Shown here one piece after another: positions 20,655-31,022 of a stretch of DNA of 64,000 nucleotides. Both the position numbers and the translations under genes were made by a program. The notes below the pieces were generated by a model that saw only the letters and a list, made by a program, of their open reading frames with translations, did not search any database and had not been told where the DNA came from. This DNA is from Hortaea werneckii (taxonomy: Eukaryota; Ascomycota; Dothideomycetes; Mycosphaerellales; Teratosphaeriaceae), in contig JBAOKB010000144.1 of assembly GCA_037044905.1 (NCBI GenBank), forward strand, positions 620,001-684,000, read 5' to 3'. Within the stretch, counting starts at the first letter, position 1. The number at the start of each line of letters is the position of its first letter.

Positions 20655-21309
20655 CTATGATGGGGGAAGGGTTTCGAAGGTCTCGGCGATCTTTGGCTCC
20701 CAGGACCTGTTGTAATCACCACGTCAGCAATGGTAAAGAGACAAACACAGCTGCTCAGCAACGAACATCTTGGCTTTCCCGTAAATCTCAGCGCCGACAT
20801 TGAACTTCTGGCGGCCTTCTGGGAGCAGAGCGGTGCGGGCGATGATGGTGTCTGGGCCCATGACTTCCTGGTGGTCTGCACAGAGTGTCAGGAGAAGCTC
20901 GAGACTTGTGACAGTTTCTTGGGCTTACGATAAATGTGCGTCGTGCACTTCGGGCAGTAGTAGCAGTTGACTGACTTCCCACTGTCGCCCTTGTAGGTGT
21001 AGCAGGATGGCTCGCCGCCCTGGGTGATCTTGAGGTTGCTCTTGGGGATGATCTGGTCTGGATAAGTGCGTCGGATTAGTGCCTATAGTGATCGGTATGG
21101 TGTTGGGGTAACGTACTCATGGTGTATGCACCACCGCCCAGAATCTTGCAGGTCTGGATGAAGTTTATCTGTCAGTCGCTCGATGCCCTTGAGAACGGCT
21201 TCCGGTGGCATACATCACAGTGGCAGAGGATGTGGCTGCTCTGATCCGGCGTGAGAGTCACCTCCCATTGGTGGTGCTGGCAGTGACACTGGCCCTTGAA
21301 AGTAGACAT
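20655..21309 (-). CDS. GFA-domain (glutathione-dependent formaldehyde-activating-like) protein
   Basis: Five exons, complement(20655..20706, 20767..20875, 20929..21057, 21117..21153, 21214..21309); 140 aa. All four introns are 53-60 nt with GT..AG ends. The spliced product begins MSTFKGQCHCQHHQWEV and continues SHILCHCDTCKILGGGAYT, NQIIPKSNLKITQGG, then YYCPKCTTHIYHH and EIYGKAKMSWEPKIAE, the complete GFA fold. Zinc ligands are the CHC at 8-10, CHCxxC across the first junction, and CxxC in CPKC. GFA proteins are related to the enzyme condensing formaldehyde with glutathione, but most fungal members have no proven reaction. The 37-nt second exon is unusually small. Every splice site restores the conserved frame, so the model is firm. 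Confidence 0.88.
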
Positions 21310-22495
21310 TTTTGCGCTTGCTGAAGCCTTTCCTGTGCAATGCTTGTGTTTGAATTGGTAATAGAGGACTGCAATCTACATGAAGAGAAGGACCAGAAGC
21401 GGATATATAAGGTATCGCGAGCATGCTGACTTAACCCCACCTCGGGGCGACGTTCTGAAAGTGACGTCTGATGTCAAGGTCAGACCCTAGTTGTCTTCGC
21501 GGCCAATGGCAACCCGTTGGAGAGCAGTCATACTATCAGCTCGGACGGCCATCGTGCTGTCTCTTCTGCGGCACAGGGGTGCCGCGAGACTATTTCCGAA
21601 CGAAATGCTTCCAGAACAAGGATGTCCGCATTCGCGCGTTCCAACTGTGTCGCTTACCCCTTCACCCGAAGAAGCTGCAGAGTCGCTGTGCCAATCGCAT
21701 CCAGTAGGTTCTTCCGTATCGGGATCAGAGTGTCGATTCCAAATACGTGTAGCAGCTGCTGCGCTGGTCTGGGCCGTACAGCTCTCCTGGTGAGCTTCAT
21801 GAGCTTTCGGCCATGTGGGGTACGTAGGAATAAAGCCCGAACAACAACGTGACGTCAGCAAGTACTAGAGCTTAATGCTGCCGCATTTTCCGATGAGGGG
21901 CGCAAGTTAAGTTCGGCGATTGGAAAGAGTCCATATCTTTGAGGGGATTCGTTGGAAGCGGTAGGAGGAAGAGGGGTGGTAGTCCTTCGACATATCCGCG
22001 GGTGGTTTGGGTTTATGCGTCGCTAGAACGGCCATTAGACTTGTGAGATGGTATGGTTAATATGCAGTGCGGAGGATTGGATCAGAGCCCAGGGCAAAAG
22101 ATTTCAAACAGACTCTTTCGTGCAAATACAAAGCATGAAGAGAGACCAGGAGCTGGGAATGTAGGAGAGTAGATCGCTAAATAAGAGAGCAACACTGTTA
22201 TAGCTCGCTGCTGACCAATCGTCAAACCCTGTGCCATCAAGGTACTATGTAGTCACCTTCAATGGCACGTCACCATGTTTGTTGGATCAGCAAAGCCAAT
22301 TCGAGACAGTGGCAATGGTAAATGAGGTTTCTTATCAAAATGAGTAGGTAGGGTATATCCGAAGCGCCGCCTCCAAGCCATTCGAGCGCCTTGCCAAAGT
22401 TCGTAAAAAGCATCAAAAAAGCAATGTACCCAGGGACCGCAGTCAAGGTTTCTAATCAGATTTTTTTTCAATTAGGTCGTCAATTCGTAATCCTT
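21310..22495. other. intergenic
   Basis: About 1.2 kb between two minus-strand genes. Several overlapping frames at 21470-21860 read as Cys/Ser/Arg-rich low-complexity in both strands and carry no recognisable domain. No gene called. Confidence 0.4.
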
Positions 22496-23977
22496 TCATT
22501 CATGCAATTGATGGGTTGGGCAGCTCCCCACCCCCTTCGTGTCCCACCATTGCCTGATGCACTTCCTGTGGAACTTGCAAAGACACTCCATCCTACCCAT
22601 CTCGTCGCCGGGCTGGAACTCTTCAAAGCAAATCACACACTCTTGTGGCTCGCCATCTTCAGTCGTACAGTCTTTCTCATTTGCCTTGTACAGCGCCATT
22701 CCTCTTGGCCGGTAGCTCGTTGCACGTGGACGTTGCGCCGGCGGTGTAGGTGGCCCGGACGGTTGAGGGACATCCGGATTCGCTGCCGGCGGCGGTCGGG
22801 CAGATGAGGATGGTGTAGACGAAAAGCGTTCGGCTATACATTCCTGCACGTGGGCTTCTCGTACAGCCTCGCCTGGTGGCATTTCCTCGCCACAGACGGG
22901 ACATTCATCTTCTTCTTTGACTTGCCGTCGCGGCCTAGGCGGTGCCATGGCTGATACAGGTGGTCGGCTGTGTAGTGGCGGCATCGGTGGGATATGTGAG
23001 CTGCTTTGCGTGTGCCTATGTTGGTAGCCTGACGGCCGTGACGATGTTGGTATCGAGGGATGTCGATGGTCACGATAGGCATTGCTGTGAAATCGAGGCA
23101 TACTGGAACTGAATGGTGCCGACACAGGTGTGTGGGAGACAGCCCTACTCCTCGCACCAGTAGGTGGCGGAGGAGCCGGCACATAGCGGTACCGTTCAGA
23201 TCTTTCTCCCAAAAATGGTATCGGGGCATTCCTTGCGGCTTCCACTAACGGTCTCGATGTTGCTTCTGAGCTTTCCAGTCCTTCTCTCGATGTGGATGTA
23301 GGATCCGGAGTCCATGGATCGGGCACGCATGGATTGCATACTCGTACTACAGCACCTCCGCCCAGAGCTCTGCTCACCGGACTCTCCGGCTCAGGCGCTA
23401 TCCCAAAATCCTGCTCTAGCAAGCTGGGAGGCTGTACAATGTACTGCCGGGGGATCGTTATTCGATGTGGCGAGCAAGTGGCACAAACCACACGACCACA
23501 CTTCCTACAGTGGTGCTTACGGTACCAGAAGCTAAATTCGGCTTGGCAAACGGGACAGCGAGAGACCTCTGAATCAGGCTGCCATTTTGGCGGCGCCATG
23601 TCACTGCTCCTGCGTCGGTTGCTCGAGCTTCGTATCCGCTCCAGGGCGTTTGATTCAATGATGCTTTGACGGCTGCCTCTTGACCGGGGCGGTGTAGTCA
23701 GATCTACAGGATTGTCACCTGAGCTACCCTCATTGCCTGCTGTCGAGCTCATGCCTGAGGTCCGTCGTGAAGCTGTTGGGTATGGGTAATCTCGTCGCTG
23801 TGGCTCAGTGCCTGTGTGTCTTCTCTTTCGCTCCCTCGATGATGATCGATCGGCCTCGTTCGCTGTGCCACCTGCTGATCTCAGAAAGTCTAGAAAGGAA
23901 AGGTTGTCGTTTTCGGGGGCTCGTTGGGAGCCAGAAGAGCGGCGGTGACCGTCGGGAGCAGGATAGCGAGGTTCCAT
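22496..23977 (-). CDS. FYVE-RING E3 ubiquitin ligase (Pib1-like)
   Basis: Single exon, 493 aa, ATG at 23977. The FYVE domain (about 131-217) has WQPD, RKHHCRKCG, CATC and VRVCNPC, that is WxxD, R(R/K)HHCRxCG and RVC, the phosphatidylinositol-3-phosphate signature. A C2HC finger, DECPVCGEEM...HVQEC (358-380), resembles UBZ-type ubiquitin-binding fingers. A RING-H2 (447-489) reads ECVICFEEF, CLCKFHRKCIRQWW and CPTH, with His in the last zinc position. Yeast Pib1 joins FYVE and RING and acts on endosomes and vacuoles. I infer a membrane-trafficking ubiquitin ligase that binds PI3P. Linkers are Pro/Ser-rich and disordered. Confidence 0.88.
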   Translation of the reverse strand: MEPRYPAPDGHRRSSGSQRAPENDNLSFLDFLRSAGGTANEADRSSSRERKRRHTGTEPQRRDYPYPTASRRTSGMSSTAGNEGSSGDNPVDLTTPPRSRGSRQSIIESNALERIRSSSNRRRSSDMAPPKWQPDSEVSRCPVCQAEFSFWYRKHHCRKCGRVVCATCSPHRITIPRQYIVQPPSLLEQDFGIAPEPESPVSRALGGGAVVRVCNPCVPDPWTPDPTSTSREGLESSEATSRPLVEAARNAPIPFLGERSERYRYVPAPPPPTGARSRAVSHTPVSAPFSSSMPRFHSNAYRDHRHPSIPTSSRPSGYQHRHTQSSSHIPPMPPLHSRPPVSAMAPPRPRRQVKEEDECPVCGEEMPPGEAVREAHVQECIAERFSSTPSSSARPPPAANPDVPQPSGPPTPPAQRPRATSYRPRGMALYKANEKDCTTEDGEPQECVICFEEFQPGDEMGRMECLCKFHRKCIRQWWDTKGVGSCPTHQLHE

Positions 23978-24491
23978 TATCTATCTCAGCTGTCGCGTGC
24001 CCTTATAACTCTTTATCTTTGGCCCGTTATTCCCATCTACCGGCTAGCGGACAACATGAATACGACCGGCGTCAGCGAAGGGGCAACCGTGCCAAGTGCT
24101 CTGTGGGTTCAGCGAGATGTGTCTTTGAGACTGTTGATTATTATGCATCGTTTGTCCCTGATCTCACTTGGTGTTAGGGTTGGTGGAGAGCTGCGCTGGC
24201 TCACCCGGCTCGGCAACGTCCGACAGCGGTTGCAGCCGAGAATGAACATTAAGTGGCGAAGATGCCGAAACACATCTGGCCTGGCCTTGAAAAGGCAATA
24301 TACGTGCCGTATCTGGCTAGGGATCGGATTTTGTTAGGAAATTGGCAATCTGTCATCAAAAGACTAGCTTGGAGGACTGCATGCTCCAAGACTCTCACAT
24401 TTTATTGAGCGAGGACAGAAGGGGAGAAAACGAAAACAAGTAAAGAAAACACCTAACACCCAAGACAGCCTTGGTAGAAACAAAGAGGGCT
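23978..24491. promoter_or_regulatory. divergent promoter region, FYVE-RING / RIB7
   Basis: About 510 bp between head-to-head start codons, so it must serve both genes. No specific motif is strong enough to name. Confidence 0.4.
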
Positions 24492-25290
24492 ATGGGAGAA
24501 ATTGCGGAGCTCTCAGAGTCCGACAGGACCTTTCTTGAATCTTACCTGCCTCACAGCGCAAGTCTCGAACAAAACCACCCTGAGCTGCCGTTCGTAACTG
24601 TGACCTACGCCCAGTCCATGGACAGTATGATCTCGCTTACGCCGGGACTCCGTACAACGCTTTCTGGTCCGGAAACGAAAAGCATGACGCATTATCTTCG
24701 ACTTCCAGCACGATGCCATTCTGGTGGGCGTCGGCACCGCCATTCCAGATGATCCAGGCCTCAACTCAAGGTACCCAGGAGCTACACTGGACTCACAGCC
24801 TAGACCAATAGTTATCGATCCACGGAGAAGATGGGATGTCGAGCCGTCGAAGGTGCTCACCATAGCTCGTCAAGGTCAAGGCAAGGGGCCATGGATTTAT
24901 ACCCTTCCCGATCATTGCTCCAATCCTGACCATGAGCTTGAGCGGGCAGGTGGCAAGCGTTTTAGCTTCTCTCCAAAAGCACAACAGCCTAGTGGACAGA
25001 GTGGACCGTGTTTCAGCTGGATTGAGCTCTTAAAACATCTCAAGGCGCAGGGGATCAACAGTCTCATGATCGAAGGCGGCGCTAGCATTATCTCTACCTT
25101 TCTTAGTACACCTGAACTGGTGCAATCCGTCATCGTCACTATCGCTCCCACATGGCTGGGCAATGGCGGTGTGATGGTTAGTCCAGATCAGCGAAAGAAA
25201 GAGGGCGTAAAAGTGAACGCTGCGAGACTAGGCCAGACCATGTGGAGGCAGTTCGGCGCAGATGCCGTCTTGTGCGGAAGGTTACAATAA
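24492..25290 (+). CDS. RIB7: RIB7: 2,5-diamino-6-ribosylamino-pyrimidinone 5'-phosphate reductase (one-base frameshift)
   Basis: Homologous along its whole length to the second-step riboflavin-synthesis reductase, which uses NADPH to reduce the ribose of the GTP-derived pyrimidine. The N-terminal part shows PFVTVTYAQSMDSMISL and TLSGPETKSMTHYLR; the C-terminal part shows HDAILVGVGTAIPDDPGLN, then SLMIEGGASIISTFL and APTWLGNGG. These two halves are in different frames. Between MTHYLR and HDAI there are 7 nt where the family needs 6. Removing one T from the TT at 24703-24704 gives LRLQHDAI and a 265-aa protein of normal length. No intron can explain the shift. Start is the ATG at 24492. It is either a sequencing or assembly error or a broken gene; the pathway is normally essential. 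Confidence 0.85.
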
Positions 25291-25640
25291 GACCGATCCA
25301 GACTTACGAACAATGCCAAAAGTTGGGGTATATCATGCTACCAAGTTATCACATTCATGCTATCGCTAACCGCTAGACAGGTAAGGAATTCTTTCATCGT
25401 TTACACCCTTTTGCGCCACCCAAGTAAATACCCATGTTTCGCGTGCATTGCTGCGCCGCCCATATTAAAAAGCAAATGAAACGCCTTGCTCAACGCTTTC
25501 AAATACGTCAATCGAAATCTCATCTTCTGCAAAGTCTCTGAAATATCACCACAGCCACAAAAAGACGGACCATGGTCTACCATCAGCGGCTGGGTCCATA
25601 CCGCCTCCCTGTCTAGAACCACCAGCGGCGCCACTGGCGC
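25291..25640. other. convergent intergenic region
   Basis: About 350 bp between the 3' ends of RIB7 and the Zn2Cys6 gene. No feature seen. Confidence 0.4.
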
Positions 25641-28430
25641 TCACTTTCGCCTCTGCACCGACTTTCTGCTGCTCTCCATCTTGTGCACGCCTCGCGGCCC
25701 TCCGCATGCTGCGCCGTTGCTGGAGCTGCTGCTGCCGCCATGGTGGTAAGGCGCGTTTTTGCTGCAGGGGCCGCGATGCTGAGAAAAAGACTGGGAGCCT
25801 TGCTGGTGCTGGACGCTTAGCATTGCTTGTTGCTGAGGGTCAACAGGCGTGAACGCGCCTCCCTGGTGTTGCTGTGCGAGACCTAGCTGCTGTCGACTGT
25901 GAGGATAGTGCTGGGTATGCGGCGGCATTCGAGGTTGGAGACCGACAGCGTAAGGCGAGTTGGTCACCGGTATCGAAGCATACGGGGGTGACATGACGGG
26001 GAAGGGAGCAGCTGTCACTTTGGACACCGGGACCACGTTTGGTATTGTCGGCGAAGGCGGCTGGCTAGGATTTGACAGCTGCCCTCCGCCTGCCATGTTC
26101 CAAGCCAACGGGGAGAATGGCTGCTGTACGTATGACTGCAGGCCTTGATCCTCCAACAAAAACATGCCCGTGTTACCCATGACGGAATCATGAGTCCAGT
26201 TGGACATCGATGCGGTGTCGAGCATGGGTTGTGGGTGCTGTTGCGGAGGTTGGGGCTGGTGTGTGGCCTGGCTAGAACGGCGGCTTGCCGCGGCCGCCGC
26301 TGCTCTCTTGCGCTCCTCTCTTCTGGCGTTGATCTGTTCGAGTCCTTCCTCAATGCGATCTGCCGCAAGCTTGGCGAGCTTGTGCACGCCTTTGGTTTCC
26401 AATTCCTTGAAGAGGAGATAGGCTTGCGTGACCAGCCATACATTGCTCATTTTCCGACTCCCAAGCATCCAGAATGAGAATCATACTGGCATTGAATGCT
26501 TGTTGACCCGTTGTCCAGCATATCAAGACTGCTGGCTGGCGATGCTGGAAGAATAGGAAGGCGTGTAGAAGCGACACGGACGAGTTCACAACAAGCGCTC
26601 TCCCGCGTACTACGGCGGGATGAAACGGCTGATCGTGCGTCCCGAAGGACGACGGGGTCGAAGTCGTCGTAGACTGAGATGGTCGCGGTGGCGGTGCCAT
26701 CGGTTCGGGTGACGATCCTCCCATAGCCGCGCTTCGCGTCCGCTCTACCCTCTGTCGATTGAGTAAGATGAGGAACGATTGCACCTTGGCAAACAGAGTC
26801 GCTGACATGACCTCCAAAGGCCAGTCTGGAAGTGTCGTCTCTTGCCTGAGCCAGCTTTCGTTGAATTGTAACGCTTCGGGCATTGTGTCCCACAGTCCGA
26901 TGAGGGTATCGGTGAACTCGTCAATCTTGGTAGCGCTCATCATCCCATCGCTGCTAAGGATTCGTCTGGCGACCACTGTGAAATGGTCGACAAATTCGCC
27001 AAGCCTCAGAATGGTTGGATTTGTTGTCAGAGGCTCAGGCGGGGGACAATCTCCAATGCCGGAAATGCCCAACGGTCGACCCAGCGTTACCGAGTACTGC
27101 TGATCCATATGTAGCATCCACCACCATAATGTCTGCCGAAACATGCATTCGCGCAATGGTGGAGCTGGATCCAACAGTTTTGGATTGCGATGTAGCCCTA
27201 TCGAATGAGCCATACGGATAGTGGTGCCGAAAAGCGTATAAGCATCAAGAAAACGGCCGCTATTAGTCAGGTAGGGACCGAGCATGACCAAGGTTTGTAT
27301 CCCAAGAAGTGTTGGCTGGCTCATGTATGAAGCCATTCGAAGGGCTTGCATGCTAGCCGCAACTGTGTGCTCTGGTTAGCGATGCCTGAGTTAAGTCAAT
27401 TTGGACAATCTCGCTCACCATATATGTCAGCCGTACGGGTTGTGCCAGCCATAGCTCCTTCGACCCACTGTCCGTCGTCGCGATCCCACTGCCCAAGTTG
27501 AAGACCCATCGCCAGCGTTGCGAAGATCAGTGCAAGCATGTCTGGGTACTTTTGGGCGTTGCCCTCGGCATCATCGAGGAAGCGTTCAACTTCCCGCTTG
27601 GTGACCTCATCGGGCGTGTGTGGAAAGGAAGACGATTGCCCTCGTCGTTGAAATAGATCTAGAATTCGAAAGAGCTCTTCTTGTTTTGGCAGTACTCCAA
27701 CCAGAGCAGCGTGGGCGCTCTCGCCGCACCAACCGGCGAAGACCGGAAACGGATACATTGACTCAGCGACGGAATATATCTCTTGCGCCTTTGGCATGTT
27801 TCGTGGCATGGTATGAGTGAGAGAGTGAGCGCCTTTTCCAAGATTGGCCAATTGCAAGCTGGCAAACTGTTGCTGTGTCAGCAGGTACTTCAAATCGAAG
27901 ACGTGTAAGGACGCATACATCATTGACAATGTTGGCTAGACCTGGCGTGCCAAAGTAGAGGTTGTCGATTCGCTCGCCGGTCCTGAATCGTCTCTGCTTC
28001 GCAGCAGCAGCTCTACCGGAAGTTTTCGACTTGTAGTCGCCAGAGTCCTGGTCATCATCTTCGTCTGCTGAGTGTGACAGCCTCGCTGCCTGCAACCTTG
28101 CTTTGAGGCGCTCATTTTCCTGCCGCAGCTTGCGAATCTCGTAGGATTGCTGAATGGGGCTGTAGTCACTTCCTTCGCCGACGATGAACTCGCATTCGCG
28201 AGGGTGTCCACGAGCACAGCAGGCAGAGCACGGTTTGGTACGATCACACTGAAGAACAGGTTAGCAAGTGATCTGATGATCTTGCCTTGTTACCTACTGA
28301 CCTTGACCTTGCGCTCGCGACACTTGGTACAAGAGAGGAAGCTGTCTTGATTGAGACTTCCGTGGTCGATCGCCAGAGCTGCTGCGTTGCATAGGCTCGC
28401 TAGAACCTTGGCTGGAAGGCGCAGGGCCAT
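25641..28430 (-). CDS. Zn(II)2Cys6 fungal transcription factor (one-base frameshift near the C-terminal part)
   Basis: Four exons, complement(25641..27362, 27419..27866, 27919..28248, 28302..28430); about 875 aa if one base is removed near 26450-26453. The first intron splits the zinc cluster: SCTKCRERKVK then CDRTKPCSACCARGHPRECEF, the six-Cys DNA-binding motif. Next come SPIQQSYEIRKLRQENERLKAR (coiled-coil dimer helix) and a fungal-specific regulator domain (ALRMASYMSQPTLLGIQTLVMLG, MAHSIGLHRNP, RQTLWWWMLHMDQQYSV). The tail is Gln/Pro/Ser-rich. Around DAWESE the frame jumps by +1 to SNVWLVTQAYLLFKELE. The jump lies in AAAA (minus strand), and AAA would restore the frame. Targets are unknown; RIB7 is the convergent neighbour and the hydrolases lie 5'. 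Confidence 0.8.
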
Positions 28431-31022
28431 AACCACTCCACGAAGAAGAAGCCATGCCGAGAATGAAGACGAGTCAAAAGTGAACCTTCGTTCAAAGTCC
28501 CAGCAAGTTGGGTGCAGGACGAGATCTAGATAAGCGACGGAGCACAACGTGCCATGCGTTCCGAGATCCTGGGTTTTGGCACTTGATCGACCCTTGTCAG
28601 ATGCGTTTGAGACATCAGTTCGCGGATATGAGCCAAAACAGGGCAGATGCAGGCATCGCGAATGACGAAAGAGTGCCTCTCCACATGCAGGTCGTCTGCT
28701 TCAAGTAGAGCGGGTTGACTAGGAGGGCTTGGGGGATGAGCCAAGTACATAGACGTTGCTGGCGTGGCGATGTCATGAGCACCAATTTGGTAAGCGAAAT
28801 GTGCCATGCAGGAGAAAGTCCCATGAGGCGTCACTCGAGGATGCTAAAATGTCCAAACTCTTCCTTTGCAGCGCACCATTAGATGGCGGGCGGCCTAGCG
28901 GGATGGGAGCCGTGCCAGGATGGCCCTCTTGAAGTTTCCACTAGAGCAACGGTCCAGTTACACGGGCGTAGCGACCATTGGGTGACGCTGGGATCGTAGA
29001 GAAGCGTCGCCATGGCGTAGAATCAGGATTCCAATCGCCGGGCAAGGGAATGGGGATTTTGAAACGATAAGGAGATATTGCAGATTCTGAGATTGCTTGG
29101 ATTGGCGATCACACGCATGCACGCCTCGCATATTAAGATCTTGGAAGGCAAGCCCCAACTCCACGGGCCCGGTTAGTGCTTTTGCCCAGGTCGGGAGATC
29201 ACTCTCAGATTGCCGGGCCGGGGCTTTAGGGCAGGCGATGTTGACAGAATGCCACACCTAAAGGCAACGACGCCTTGCTTTTTGCGACATGTTCACTTTT
29301 GGCTGCAGCACTGGAGTAGAGTTTGGAAGTTAGCTCCGCAATGGATTAGCACATCTCCGTCAAGCGGTCTTTTTAAGGGCTTCTGTCTTGCGCGGCGACC
29401 GCGACAATGGGTTCTGATTACATCGCAGATACAGGATCCTGGGCCGGGGTCGAAAATGCATTGGACCAGATTGCATAGGTAGTTCTTACGCCATGCTTAC
29501 CGTGCCGCCTCATCATCTCTGGCAGCATCAAGTGTCTCGCATATTCCAAATCGTGCAGCCACGCGCCCCGCACACGATGGAAGGAAGGATGCGCGTGGTC
29601 AAGTCGCGTCAGGCGAGTTGCGTTGCTAGAGCGAGCATATAGCGTGACGTTGATAAGAGAGGTCGACGCACGGCGTGCACTCAAGTCAGGGTTGTTGGCG
29701 AATCCCGCGCCGAGGCAGACGTTTCCGTTAGCTGACAGCAAGGGTTTGCAAGGATGCCCAGCCTGTCATTGGGTTTGGTCGGGGATCAAGGCGATGCAGC
29801 CGCGAAAAGCTATGCCGGCCCGCCTTCCCAAAGCGAATATACCTGCAGATCTAAGCGAAGTGATGTGCAACGGAAGAAGCTGCCGGACCATAGCATCGGC
29901 GTATAAGGCGCTCGGTGCCTGCATCCCGGCCAGGCGGGATCGGCGTGTTTGCGCAATGAGGCTGGTCAAGAAGAATTAATGTCAGCCATGTAAGCCAGCT
30001 AGGCGATGCGTACAGGACGCGGTTGTACAGTGCATCGGCCTCCAACGTGGATTGGTGCTTCAGCCGTCCTGGCCCAGGAGCCCAGATACCGGCTGAAGTC
30101 TGCAGCTGGTATGCCATGCCATTGCGCCCTGTACCGTCCCAGTGGAATACCGTCATGGCGGGTCAGGAACCAGGCGGTTGCAGGTGTGCTGTGCTGGTGT
30201 GCTGGTTTGCTGGTGCTCCGCGACCGGCGGAGACTGACGGCCCCATCTCCACTGTTATTATGTGTGGACTGCGTAACTAGGGCCATCGCTCTCTCTCTCT
30301 CTCTCTTCATCCGATAGATCGCATTTCGAGCGTCGCAGCAACAGCAGGGTCAATGTCATCAGTCCCAAACAGGTATGGTTTACTTGGCGTTGGAGGTGGC
30401 ACGCTCGGAGGGTTAGCCAACTGCCGCCTGTGCCTCATAATTCTGAAAATGCCTGCAAGCCATCCCAATCGATCTAGGTGGCAACGTGCGTTTTCCAAAC
30501 AAGGCAACGATGCCTCGCCATGCAGCTATTATGGTGACCGGAACTACCGCATGGGTCATATAAGTCTCAGCGCCCTGTCCTGCTCAATAGAGATGACTTG
30601 ATATAGCCCTACCGACAGCAGCACCGCTCCTGTATTCGCGGCCTCCCACGTTGTTCTAAACGACACCAATAGACCTTCGTCAGTCTGACCTCTACTCCAA
30701 ACGACCCAGCCGTTGGGCCCCTTGCATAACTACCGTCTGGTTTTAATTTTCTTCGCGAGTGACGGCGTAGAATACTAGACTATAACCGCATGCATAAGTT
30801 CGCACCTGGTGAACTGTATCAGGCCGAGAACGAGCTCCAGCACCGACGCCTGAAGGCAAATTTCAAAACTGCCGAAGCTTCAGTGGTAGTAGCAGCCCTT
30901 GCAGTAATGCGGTCTTGGCGCATCGCAACGCGGACGCAATGTGACTTGTATGTAACACTTCTCCAATCAATCATAAGTTCTCCAGGCTATAATACGTCTA
31001 TTTCGGCCAATATGCCGGTGAT
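28431..31022. other. 2.6-kb gene-poor region
   Basis: Upstream of the Zn2Cys6 gene and downstream of the GH43 relic. Many short frames occur on both strands, but none has protein-like motifs or splice logic that I could extend. A (CT)9 microsatellite lies at 30289-30306. Nothing else supported. Confidence 0.4.
30289..30306. repeat. (CT)9 microsatellite
   Basis: Nine uninterrupted CT dinucleotides. Confidence 0.9.
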
